From Brachypodius melanocephalos (lineage: Eukaryota > Chordata > Aves > Passeriformes > Pycnonotidae): 64,000 nucleotides of DNA. Every line of letters begins with the position of its first letter. The first letter of the stretch is position 1. The notes beneath the pieces were generated by a model. It had not been told where the DNA came from, did not search any database, and worked only from the letters and a program-made list of their open reading frames with translations. Shown in pieces: positions 11,601 to 23,600 of this stretch. Location: NCBI GenBank assembly GCA_013398615.1, contig VZSR01000478.1, positions 15,095 to 79,094 on the forward strand. Direction: 5' to 3'. Both the position numbers and the translations under genes were made by a program.

Positions 11601-14600
11601 CATTTATCAGTATTGGGGGCGTTCATAAAGGGAATTTCATGAACACATTGATCCCCAAAATTTCATTACAGGTTTTAAACAAAACCCACCAAGGAAGCAA
11701 AGCTATAACATGGCCACAAGAGAAGGCACTACTCACCTGAACACAATCCCTGCTATGAAGTAGAAGATTGCAAGCGTATCCATAACATTCCACAGGTCTG
11801 AGAAATACTTGCTGCCATTCATGTACCACTGGGAAGGAAAAAGAACAGAAAGTAACCCCCATACAGCACGGTTTCCTTGCCCAATTAACTTTTTGTCATG
11901 CAATAGGTAACACCAGAGTTCAGGTGGCTTTCAGTTTCCCCAGAAAGAGGGGTTTAATGTATCCAGCAATGCCACAAGTTACTGGCAACCTGTTTTTTGG
12001 GTCTTGGTGTGACCCAGGAAACACTGTGGGGGGAAGGCAGGGGGTCACAGTTTAAGGGTAGCTGATGCATCCTGGCTTCTCTCCCTTCACAGAGCTCATT
12101 CACTGATCTGCCCTCAGCTACAAGCACATGCTTTGGATCCAAGACACAGATTTAATTTGTTCTTTTAATTACATAGCTCTCTATTTCTGAATTGCAAGTC
12201 TAGTGAGAATCCCTGCTCATCCCCAGACTGATCAGCACAGCAGCCTGGATCCAAAGACTGTGCAAGAACCAACTTCTGGAGTCAATTCAGAGGTGACTCT
12301 TTATAAGGACAAGAAGCTTAGTCAGGACAAACCTCTGCCAGGCCTGGAGAAATAAACTGTATCCCCAGTCATAATTCTTTTAAATTTTGATTTTCATTGA
12401 CATAATCAAAGCTTTGGAGAGTACTGCTCAGTGAATCTCTAAATGGCATATCCAGGGAAAGCAATTCTGCCCTTAGTACTTCCATGGGAAACAGAAAACA
12501 AAGGGAGTTTTCTCCTAGATGCTGTCTCTGCCCAGCAGCTCCCTAAATCAAACACCTGGGACTGAGGTGCAGGTCACTCCTCTGAATTCCAAGCAGTTCC
12601 CACTGCTGAGAGGTGAAGTGCACAGAGGTTCTGCTCACATTCCTCCTCCACTGGAAAAGACAGGGCTTTCCTTCACACCCCACCAGTCTGCCCACTCTCC
12701 TGGCTGGAGGCTACCTCCACGTGGCCAAGGAGACAGCAGGGAAAAGGTTGATTTCACTACAGCCAGAACAGCTCTAAATGGGACTGGGAGCAGCTCCAGC
12801 TACTTACAAATCCCTGGGACCACCAGAAGGGAAAGCAGGGTGGAGCCAGTGGCTTACAGTTCAGAGATTGTTCACGACCAGGAGCTGACTTGTCCCCAGA
12901 ACCGGCGATCTGACTGCAGCAGCTACAATGGGACCCCAGGCAAGCTGCTCTTACTTTGCCTGGGGTGTGAAAACAAAATCTGAGACACCCCTCTCTTTTT
13001 TTTCTTTAAATATAAAGGACACAGACACCATTTTGGTGCAGAGTGAGACCAATGCACACATGGTCTATCTCAGGGGGAGCCAGGGAGGAACTTCCCTGAG
13101 AAGTTCAGAGGACTGGAATACCACTCTGCTCTCTGCTCCATTTCTCCTCAGGAAAACAGCTCTGCAGCCAGAACACCGGCTTGAGATAACTTTAAATCTT
13201 CAATAAAGTCTCTGTTTTAGCTGGCTCCACTGACAAATTGGTACAGAATGGCCACCAGTTACTCATGGGAATTGCAGCAGTTCTACCTGCTCAGAGTAGT
13301 GAGAAAAAGGGACATTGCTAGGAAAATAAGGTTTCCATCCCTAAGGTTTTCCCCAGGACTTTTGCTGGGTATACACAGGATGTGCAAGGACAGGTCCAGA
13401 GACACCAGAACCTAAATCAGCAGAAACAAACACTCCATTAGTGTTTTCATGGCAAAAAAGTCTTACTTTTCCCCCCTTTTCTTAGCAAGTAAAGTTGCCA
13501 TAAAAGGGGGTTCCACCTTGACTATTAAAAAGGGAGAAGACCACAGTAACAGCAGCATCAGAAATGTCATCTGAGCTCATGTGAAAACCATGATTGCAGG
13601 GTGGGATGATCCAGCAGATCACCCACAAACACTCATGAGGGAAGTCAGGACTTCCAGGAGAGTCAGAAAGCAGCACTGCACCAAACCCACTGCTCTTCTG
13701 ACTCCCCCAACATCCTCCCACTGCCCTGACCATGGACTGGCAGAGACCAGCTTGCCCAAAACCCACCAGATTTCATGTGAAGCGAGGAGAAGATACCAGC
13801 TGAGTGGCTGGTTATAAAGGCAGTCCCACATGCTGTTCCCACACCACAGGTAACCCAAAGCTGGTCCCTGATTCTACCCTAAAAACAACTGCAAAAACTG
13901 TACAAATTATTAAAAGCTAAATAGAAATGCATAAAGATATGTGGCTTATTGGTAAAATAAAAAATGAAGGGCATGGGATGTAGAGAAGAGAGGAAGGAAC
14001 GACTTAATCTAAAGGTATGCACCAAGGCAAATGTGCTAAATTTAACCCTTTATTATCAACTACCTTGGCAAGCCAAGATTTCCTGGGAAACATCTGCACT
14101 GGCATCCTCTTGGTGCACAGGCACTGCAGCTACAGGGGCACAAGCAGGAATTAAACATCAGAGAAAAAATTCCCTCCCAGAGCCCTGAGCATCCCTGCTA
14201 GGAAGCGGTTCCCCTGAGCACCAGCCTGCACTGCCTTGGAGGGGCAAAGCCACAAGGCTGTGGCTCTAACACTGAACTTTCTGGGGTTGCAAGAGCTGCC
14301 TACTTGTCTCACTTCATCACAAAGCAGAATGAAGACCAGCACGTAAAGGATGATCTCCAGGGCCGTAGGTTCCTTCTGGAAATCCATCAGCAACACGTAG
14401 GCGAAGAGCAACAGGAAAGCAATGTAGAAGATGACGTTCCAGGAGAAGACCACAAAGGGGGAGGTGAAGAAAGACACATAATATAAGAAGAGTTTCTTAC
14501 TCTTCTCCACAGGCTTTTTCCTGAGGAATTAAAAGAGGGAAAAGGTCTCAAAGCATAGCATTTATGCCTGGGAACATTTGTGTTCTTCACAGCGGAAGCG

Positions 14601-17600
14601 AGAAGTGTGCAAAGTCTAGCTCAGGATGTTACTTTAGAGGTAAAGACATCCTGCATCCACTGCCCTCAGGCACTGCAGTATAAACTGGTACATCTTCCAG
14701 CTTGGATGGGGCTTGGAGACACCTGGCATAGTGGAAAGTGTCCCTGCTCATGGCAGGGGTTGGAACAAAGTAAGTTTTAAGGTCCCTTCCAACCCAAACC
14801 ATCCTGTGGTTCTGTGATCTTAAATCCAAGATCAGAGTAAAACACAAACTGTCAAAAGCTCATTCAGGTTTTTAATACCTTCATCTAAGACTGGCTGAAC
14901 ACTGGAACAGCTTCTCCAGAGTGGCTGTGGAGTGTCCACCCTTGGAGAAGTCCAAAACTGGACACAGTCCTGGGCAAGCTGCTCCAGCTGACCCTGTTTG
15001 AGCACAGGGTTGGACTGAATGATCTCCACCCAGCCTGACTTGCCCTAAGATTCCAGAATTAACTAACTTGCTTCCCCTCTGAAAAGTTTTCCCACTAATG
15101 AAAATCCAGCTGATTACCTGAATGAGATGAAACCACAGCCTATTAAAGGGAAAAAGAACAGGCACATTATGATCTTCCAGTTCTTAGTATCTCTTGAAAT
15201 CTCTCCATACCACTGCTTGGAAAGGAAATTCTGCAGGAAAGAAACAAAATAACCCAGGAATGCTATTTTAGGACATTTGATTTGGTAAAAATAAACCTCA
15301 AACTTTGAGATTTCAATCAAAATACTAGAGATTTCTTCTTCAAAAAAACAGAAAGCTGTTTGCATCAGTAACAGCGTGCTGGCTCCTTAGGGCAGCCATC
15401 CTCCATCTATGGGATGAGGAGTTAAAAATGAGGCTGAGCAGGACTTGACCTGATTGATAAAACACTTCCAAACCATTGCATTATATGCAATGCTCACCCA
15501 TGCTGGGTGTTACATCCACGCTGTGCGTGCCCAAAGCAGGAAGCACTTCAGGCAGTGTTTATTATCCAGCTCATTATGATTTATAGCCCCAAGTCAAGAT
15601 TTTTTTCCCTCCTGATTTAGGTGTGTGGGTAGAGGAGCCACACCTCCTGTTAGAGCACAAGAGGCACAGTGACATGGTCACCTTCCCTCCCCTGCCATTA
15701 CCTGCACACCTGGCTGGGCAATAAACTGCTGGTCTCTGGCTTCCACTGCTAGCTCCAGACAGTTGCTCCCTCCCCAGGCTTCACAGGAATAAGTCAGCAG
15801 CTGCTCAGCCAGGTCTTCATCGTTGCTGTAGCACTCAGTGAAAAGCTCTGGAAGGAAGAAGCAGCTCCACACTAAGCTCCAACTTCAATTTCCCACCAAC
15901 CTGGTTGCAAATATCTTTAGTGTAATATTTGTAATGTCAAAGCATGTAGACAAGAGCCCTTTTCATGTTTTCAGCACTGCAGAATGACTGTGCATCCCTC
16001 GACAAGCCCACTTCAACTTTGGATACAGAATTCATGTCTGGATGGAAAACTGTAACACTACATCACACAGAGAGCATTTAGTCCTGCACTAAAAAAAATC
16101 AGTAAAAAATGTCAGTTTCTCCTTAAATGACTCAGTAAATCTACTTGCTTCATCCTCTTTTTTTAAATTCCCTTTAGCACTGATCTAATGAATTATAGTC
16201 AGTCCAAAAGAAACAGGAGGGTTGAAAAAGTCAGAATCTGATGCTTTTTCACTGGGAAATGCACTGTTCACTCCTTAGTGTCTTGCTAAATCATCAGGCC
16301 TGAGGGATGTAGATACCTTTAAACAACTCTATTTAAGCAGTTTTTGCTTCGTGGAATAGAAAACAGTCTCTGGAAACAAGCAAGATATTTCAAGCACAGC
16401 CTTGAGCTGGGCCTTATAAAGTCACAGAATCAACAATTTACTTTTTACCTGCAACTTCTTCTCACTCCCCAGAAGTACTCCCACAAATCTTAAGGGTGGT
16501 TTTTCCAAACCCTGAATACTACCAGTACTCATGTGGAAAGTTTCCCCTTTTCCACATTCTCCCTCCTGTTTATGGGCATCCTTCTTCAGCCTTGCCAGCA
16601 GAGCTAAGTAGCTTTTCTTCCCCATGAAAGAAATTCTCCACCTCAAAAAACCCCCACTTCACAACACTTTTGAAGCCAAGCTCTTCAGACAGGACGCAAC
16701 ATTTTACTGGGAACAAATGGTGTGGAAGAAATTTCCAAGCAGTAAAATCACATGCTGACATAAAAGAAAAATGTATTTAATGTTGTGTATCTAGTTTTTA
16801 ATTCCCTGGTCTGTGACCCTTCCCACTAAATTTCTAAAGGACTCACAGAACAGGCACTTACCTACTGCTCTTGTCTCATACTCGTTAGCGAGTTCCTCAG
16901 ACTCACCAGCAGCATTTATATCATTCTTCACCTTGGCCATGCTTTTCAGGAGCTTACTGGCCCCCAGGGCTGCCAAAGTGCAGCCTCTGGTCTGTGGAGA
17001 GAGAGCGAAGTCATGCAAATCCCTCTGAGAAGGGAGCATGATCGTAGAATCTTGAAATCACTATGATTTGGGTTGAAAAGGACCTTGAAGACCATCTCAT
17101 CCCAATCCCCTGCTACAGGTAGGGACATCTTCCACTATACCAGGTGGAAGCCCTTGAAAATTATCCTCCATTTTGCAGCTTCTCAGTTACCAGTACAGAA
17201 TGAGCTATTTGTTTCTACAATCATTAAATTACTGTCTAATCCAAATTAGAAACTGGATTTCAATCCATCACCTGGAATCAGGAACTCTGCATCCCAGCCT
17301 GAGCACAGATGACAACATACAATGGGTGTGGACTGCTGACTCCCACACAGCCTTAAGAAATGAAAGCGTAAAGTCCACACCCAGACACAAAATGGGCAAT
17401 ATAAACCCTACTGAGAGTCATCTACCAATTATCTCTTATGTTTGAAGCTAGATATGGAGCCTTGGAAGGCCGATAAACCAAAGATACAGAACCCCATTGC
17501 ATTGCCTGCAAAGAGGAATAAAGGAGAATTTAACTTACTTGCTCCCAAATGACTTTGGACAACTCTTTCTTGTTCTGAAGAACTGACCAAATAAACAGAG

Positions 17601-20600
17601 CTTGCAACGGGTGCCTTGTGATAGGACATTCCTCCTGAAAGAGAGAGCAAGAACTCAGACCTAAGCTCACCAAATGTTTTCAACTAGAACAAATCTGAGA
17701 CTGGACTCTCCTGTTTTTCTATTTTCTTCCTTTCACAGCCACAGCCCCAGCAATCCCTTCTCTCAGCTCTCTGCCGGTTGTCACACACTACTGTGAGTTA
17801 GGCTATATTTGGTATTTCTACTAAAGCCTTGTATTTGACAAGGAAGAATCAGCTTCCCTGTTTTTCCTGAAGCTGGCATTAAAGAACATTTGTGTAAAAG
17901 GCACTTCCTGCTGTAACCACTGCAGTCCCAATAACCTGACTCACAGCAGGATCAAACTGCTCATCACTGATTGTTGTGGGTTGACTTATCAGAGGTCGGT
18001 TTTGCGATTGGCATGTAGTTTTGACCACTCAGGAAACGAAACGCGATTTTTTGGCGATACCCATATAAAAACCTCAGCCTGAGTCCCAGTCAGCCCCTTT
18101 TCCTTTTCCGGCTGGCAAGAGGTAACACCGTGGGGTGGCCGGGCTCGGCTGAGTCGCTGCCCACAAGATAAGGGCGGCCCGGCCGGCGGAGCCCTCCTTC
18201 CTTCCCCTGCTGCCGGCGGGGATGGGGGGCAAGGCTGCGCTCGGCAGTCCCGGCTGCATGGCTGAGCTGGGCCGGGCCCCAGCGCTGGCTGCCGGCACTC
18301 TGACCCGAGAGGTGGGGACAGAAAGAAACCATCCATCAGCCTGCTTAGCGAGTGGGATCCTGCTGCTCTTCCTGAGCTTTGCACCGTGGCTTTTGGAGTT
18401 TTGCAGCTCCCGCGGTTGAAACCATGTGACCACCACAGGCTCGGGCAAGTTTAACTCTTTCTTAACACAGATTGAGACTTTTTCTTAACCTTCCTCTGAG
18501 ATGACAAAAGGAAGCTAAAGAAGGATATGTAAACGGATGATATGAAGATATCCAAGTCAGTAAATAAAGAGTGACGTTTTAAGGGGGAGAGATGATGAGT
18601 TGCCTGAGTTTTTTAGGCTGAAATCTGGAAGTTTTCAGTAACAGACTGATTCCTTTAAATCGTGGACAATACACATTGGGGAAATGATTTGTGGATTTTA
18701 AAGCAAAGGTATCAGTGATTTACTGTATGAATATTGAACTAGGAATTGTGAACTAGTAATCTTATGAGAGGCTTGAACAGAGAGAGCTAAGAAGAAGCCC
18801 CCTGCAAGTGAAGAAGCATCTCTGCTCTCTGGGATAACGGATTCTTTGCCTTTGAAGTACTTTAGTTTTGTTGGTTTTTTTTCACGTACCCCCCTAATCT
18901 GTGAGTCTAGGACCCGTATGCGTGGTCAGGGGAAAGGCCACACGAGTTTGGGAGGTTACACAATTGCAGAATGTCCTGGGCAGGCTGCTGTTGTGGGAAG
19001 TTACCAAAAATAACAGCAGAGACTTCTCTCTCTCAACGACCGAATGAGTGACTATTTTACAAGTGGTACTGACCTAGAGTTTTGAGTTTTGCCTCTTTAC
19101 ATTGTTTATAGAAACTGAACAGTTTGTAAAGAAGGGGTTTTGAAAGTTTTCACCTGTTTTTCTTTTTCTTTCCTTTAGTGTGTCTGTTCATAAACTATTT
19201 GTTTTACTTTTAAGTTAAGCCTGTTTTGCCTCTTCCTCCTCAAAATCCTGTCTCACATTCGGTAAACAAAAATTCTGCTGATGTGAAACCATCACGTTAA
19301 TTGGTGGCCCGTACAGGGGAGTAACCCAAACCTTCACATTAATTAGTGCCGTGACTCAGATAATCGAACCCAAACTCCTACACTCACTGAGAGCTGTATC
19401 TCCATCTCATCCTTGCTGTTTTTGTAATCTCTTTTGAGCCCTCTCCGGAAATCTTCCACCATCTTCCACACAAAGGTGAGGAGGGCGTCATTGTAGGAGT
19501 TCTTGGCGATCTGCAGGTTCTTGAACACCAGGCTGCTGAAGTTGTTGGTGTACAGCTCCCTCAGGACCTCGGTGGTGAGGAACTTCCGCAGGTTCAAGCC
19601 GTTTTCCAGGAAGAGCCGGACAAATTTGGGCCTGTCTTTCACCAGGGCTGTGAACATCACATCCTGTAGGTCAGCAGACTAGGAAGAAATGGAAAAGCAA
19701 ACGTTAGGGATGACGTGAGACACGTAAATCTTATCTAAGGCCTGACACACGGTTGTTGTCACATTTTCATCAGAATCAGGTTTTTCTGTACACAATTGCC
19801 TTGGCTGGATAGCCAGAGCATTTCTGGCACAGGCAGATCACCTTTCCAACCAATTTCATAGAACAGATCATCATGGAATGATGGATCACAGCTTTATGGA
19901 CTATCCTGAGTTAGTTGGAAAGGACCCACAAGGATCATGGAATCCAAACCCTGGCTCTGCACAGACACCCCAACAATCCCACCCTGGGCATACTTGAGAC
20001 TGTTCTTCAAATGCTCCTTGGGCTCTGGCAGCCTTGGGGCTGTGCCCAATCCCTGGGGAGCCTGGGCAATGCCCAGCACCCTCTGGGGGAAGAATCTTTT
20101 CCTCATCTCCATCCTGACCCTGCCCTGACACAGCTCCAGCCATTCCCTGGGGTCCTGTCCCTGTCACAGCAGAGATGGGAGCTGTCCTTTGTGAGGAAGC
20201 AGCAGCTCCCAAGGAGGTCTGACCTCCTCTTCTCCAGGCTGAGTGGAATGTGACAGTGCAGGAGCAATAGACATTCTCTTAACACAGAGGCTGAGGTGCT
20301 GAGACAGTGGCTCCTGCTGGGATGTGTCCCCGCCCTCCCTCAGAAGGGGGCTGTACCTCCCAGTTTCGGTCACTGGTGAAGATCTCATCGCTGGCCAGCT
20401 CCAGCTGGTTCCAGTCCAGCAGCAGCTTCAGCTGTCCGTTCCAGTTATCCCTGTCGTGCTCGTTGGTGCTGAAAGCTGCAGGTGAGGAACAATCTCTGGG
20501 TAAAGACCAGGCACATTGATCAGCTCTGCTTCTCACACTGCCAGGACAAGACTCCTTCCAAGTGCCTTTCCCCAGGCTCAGGCACATCTTCCCCACTGGG

Positions 20601-23600
20601 GCTAGAGGCTCAGGGATGGTCCAGGAGCACCTCATAACCAAGATCAGCACAATGCTTCCTCCAGGTTCCTCAGAGTCCTGCACTCTCTGCACAAGAGAGA
20701 TTCTGCAGGATTCCCAATGGGGCCCTACCAGCATCCCCAAGGCTCTCCAAAATGCCTTCCCAATTACCTAGTTTGGATCTTGCCCACACTAAGAGCTATC
20801 GAACTGCTGATGTAGCCTGCCCACACCCCTTCAGAGGGAGACAGGCTCCGCACTGTGACAGGAGCTTAGCTCTAGGGAGATGGCACTGCTCTAAGGAAAC
20901 CTGTTCTAGAGAATAAATAGCCACCCCTTTTCCATTTATTATTAAATCCCCTAACAAACCCAGAAAAACAATTACTTGCCTTTGTACAGAGCAAAGGAAA
21001 TGGCATTGCTCACAATTTCATCTCCAGCTTCTTCTATTTTGATCACTGTCAGTAAATGAGGGCTTTCAAGCACTTCTTTGATCTACAAAAAAGAGAAAAG
21101 TTCTGTTTCAAAGCTATCGAGGCTGTTTAGTAACAAATCTAGATCTTCTTTTAAAAAGAAATCTGCCACCACATCGTAGCAAAGCTGTTTCTCATCAGGC
21201 CTGGGTTTTAACAAATTTAACCAAGCCCAAATAGAAGCAGATAATGAGTTTGATTTTAAAGTCACCAAAGGACAACATTAATTATCCTCTGAACATACAG
21301 CAAATAACTGTGATTCCCCTATGCAGATCATCTTTAACAAGAAGAAAAAAAATCTCAGTAATTAGAAGTGATTTTGAAGTAGAAAGGGTTGTGACTGCTT
21401 GTGTTCAACTTAAGTTGAGCAGTTTAGTTTGTTAGAGAAGAGTCTCCACCTCCTGGTGCTTTGTCAAAACCAGATAATTTCTCAGATAATGAAGCTTTGT
21501 AGGGTTAATTTCATTTTAGGCACAAAGAAGACAAATAATCTTGGCCATTTCTGATGCAAGAGGAGGTACATTCCAAAACAGCCCAGCAAAAGCTGTCAGG
21601 AGTGTGGCCAGACTGGGAACACTGCCTTCAGCAGCTCCATGCTCCACAGGGAAGAGATCCTTCTGGAACCTTCTTAGCTTTCCTGTGACCAGACACGTGC
21701 TGACTTGATTGCAGCCTGCCCAATGTTTTGTTCCAATCCCTGGAGATTCAGAATTTTCCTTTTTTTCAATCTGCACAGATACAACATGGCAAGGAGCCCT
21801 GCATGCCCTGAAGGGATCACCAGACAGCAACACCCCTGACCTGGAAGTCACCAGGTGCTCCCTGTGCCCTCTTACCACAGCACCCCACACTCACCCACTT
21901 GATCCAGCTCTCAGTCTCCTCTTCTGAGAGCCTGGAAATGGTGCGAGGCAGGAACCTGAGCAGGCTCTCCTTGACACAGGAGGAAGCAAGAGTGCCCTCA
22001 GCCTCCACCAGGCTGGCAATGACATCAGCAATGCGCCCAGAGCCTTCCACCACCACACAGGGAATCTTGCTCTTGATGGCCACGTTGATGGACTAAAGAG
22101 AGAGGGACAGGAGAGCACTTGAAGCATGACTCTCACTAGAGCCTGCTATTGAATAAGGAAGCCTAGAGAGCAACAGAAACCCATGGTCCACAGCAGTATT
22201 TTTATTATTATCTACCGAGACATTACCAGTGACAACTCTCTAAAGAATCATCCATCTAATGAGAGGGCCCCACAGAGACTGAGGGTCAGAAATCAGCATC
22301 TGCCAAATTTTTATAGACTGACAGAACAGTTTGTGTTGGGAGGACCTCAAAGTGTGCATATCTTGTTCCACCCTCTGACATGGGCAGGGACACCTTCCAC
22401 TAGACCAAGCTGCTCTGTTTTAGAGTGGATCAGCAGATCAGCCAAGTGGAAATGGCATTCAGGTCACACAACAGTGCTACTCAGATACAGTCACAGCTGG
22501 TTTATGGCACAGCATTGCTCAGCTGAGACCAAGGGCTCTGGATTTATTTGCTGGAGGCAGAAGCAGCAGTGTTTTACAGAGAGATCACTTCTGTAGCATC
22601 ACAAGAACATCAAAATCTAATGTTACGGAAAGTCTCCAAGTAGCCACTCACATGATTTCTCACACAGCAACATCATATGTGGATTAACAGCAAGACAAAA
22701 ATCTGCTGAAATCGTGCTGGGAGGACCATTAACACTCCTGGTGCAAAGACCACCGTAGGAGAGACTGATTTCATTTGCATCACTACACTGAGAACAGAGT
22801 CACAGCATAAGCTGGCTGCCAGCAAACTGTACAAAGGGAGTTGATGCAAGCTATTATCAAGCACTGGAAAGACATCTATTAGTTAAGAGAGTTTCTTGAG
22901 AACAAAAATAATCAACTTGGAGTTGTCAAATTGTGTGCACATTCCTCCTGTCAACTGGAGAGCAGGTCTCTGACAAAGGCTTTTCGTATCAGCTAGATGA
23001 AAGTGGATTCCTGAAGAAGGGTCCAGCTAAAGTGCATGTTTTACATCACAGGGAATTTAAAAGAGAAGCTTGGAACAGTTTCACTTCTCACTTGTTAATG
23101 CTGATTCCTGTCATCGTGCAGCAGTCACAGAGGCTGAGAGAGAGAGAGCCTTTCTTGCCCAGCACTGCTAAGACCAAGGCATGGCAAGGACAGACATCCC
23201 CACCATGGACTCTGCTGAGTCATTTGGGCTGGTCGGAGACTAAATTTACTCTTTAAAAAAAGGCTTCACCTACAAATGAGCAAGAGGGCAGGCACAAATA
23301 TCTCAGTGCACTTACAACATTGAGAAATAAAAACTCAGCATGACATAAACAAGCCTCAAGTTACACCAGGAGTAGTTTAGGTTGGATATCACAAGAATTT
23401 CATCACTGAAAGGGCTGTCAAAGACTGGAACAGGCTGCTTAAGGAAGTCACCACCCCTAAAGTGTTCAAAAAATGTGTGTATGCAGCACCTGAGGACAGT
23501 TCGGTGGTGAACATAATGGTGCTGTATTGACCACTGGACTTTAGGATCTTAGAGGTCTTTTCCAACCTCAATGTTATCATGATCCTATGAAATAGCCAAG

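Larger units (their letters stand above)
17972..19382 (+). mobile_element. Endogenous-retrovirus LTR with primer-binding-site-like end, antisense in TRPM8 intron 11
   Basis: A block of about 1.41 kb begins TGTTGTGGGTTGAC and can be read to end CTCCTACA, the TG...CA ends of an LTR. It has TATAAAA at 18064-18070, a GC- and CpG-rich stretch at about 18100-18420, and AATAAA at 18563-18568. Near its end are two tandem motifs resembling primer-binding sites, and the second matches tRNA-His. It is most of the 1.75-kb intron and opposite in strand to TRPM8. No gag, pol or env reading frame is present. Either it is an LTR plus a scrap of internal sequence, or a solo LTR that has captured primer-site sequence. 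The family is unnamed from sequence alone. Confidence 0.75.

Noticed and set aside
19344..19375. Possible tRNA-His gene
   Set aside because: Only the complement of the tRNA 3' end is present, with no cloverleaf body. It fits a retroviral primer site.
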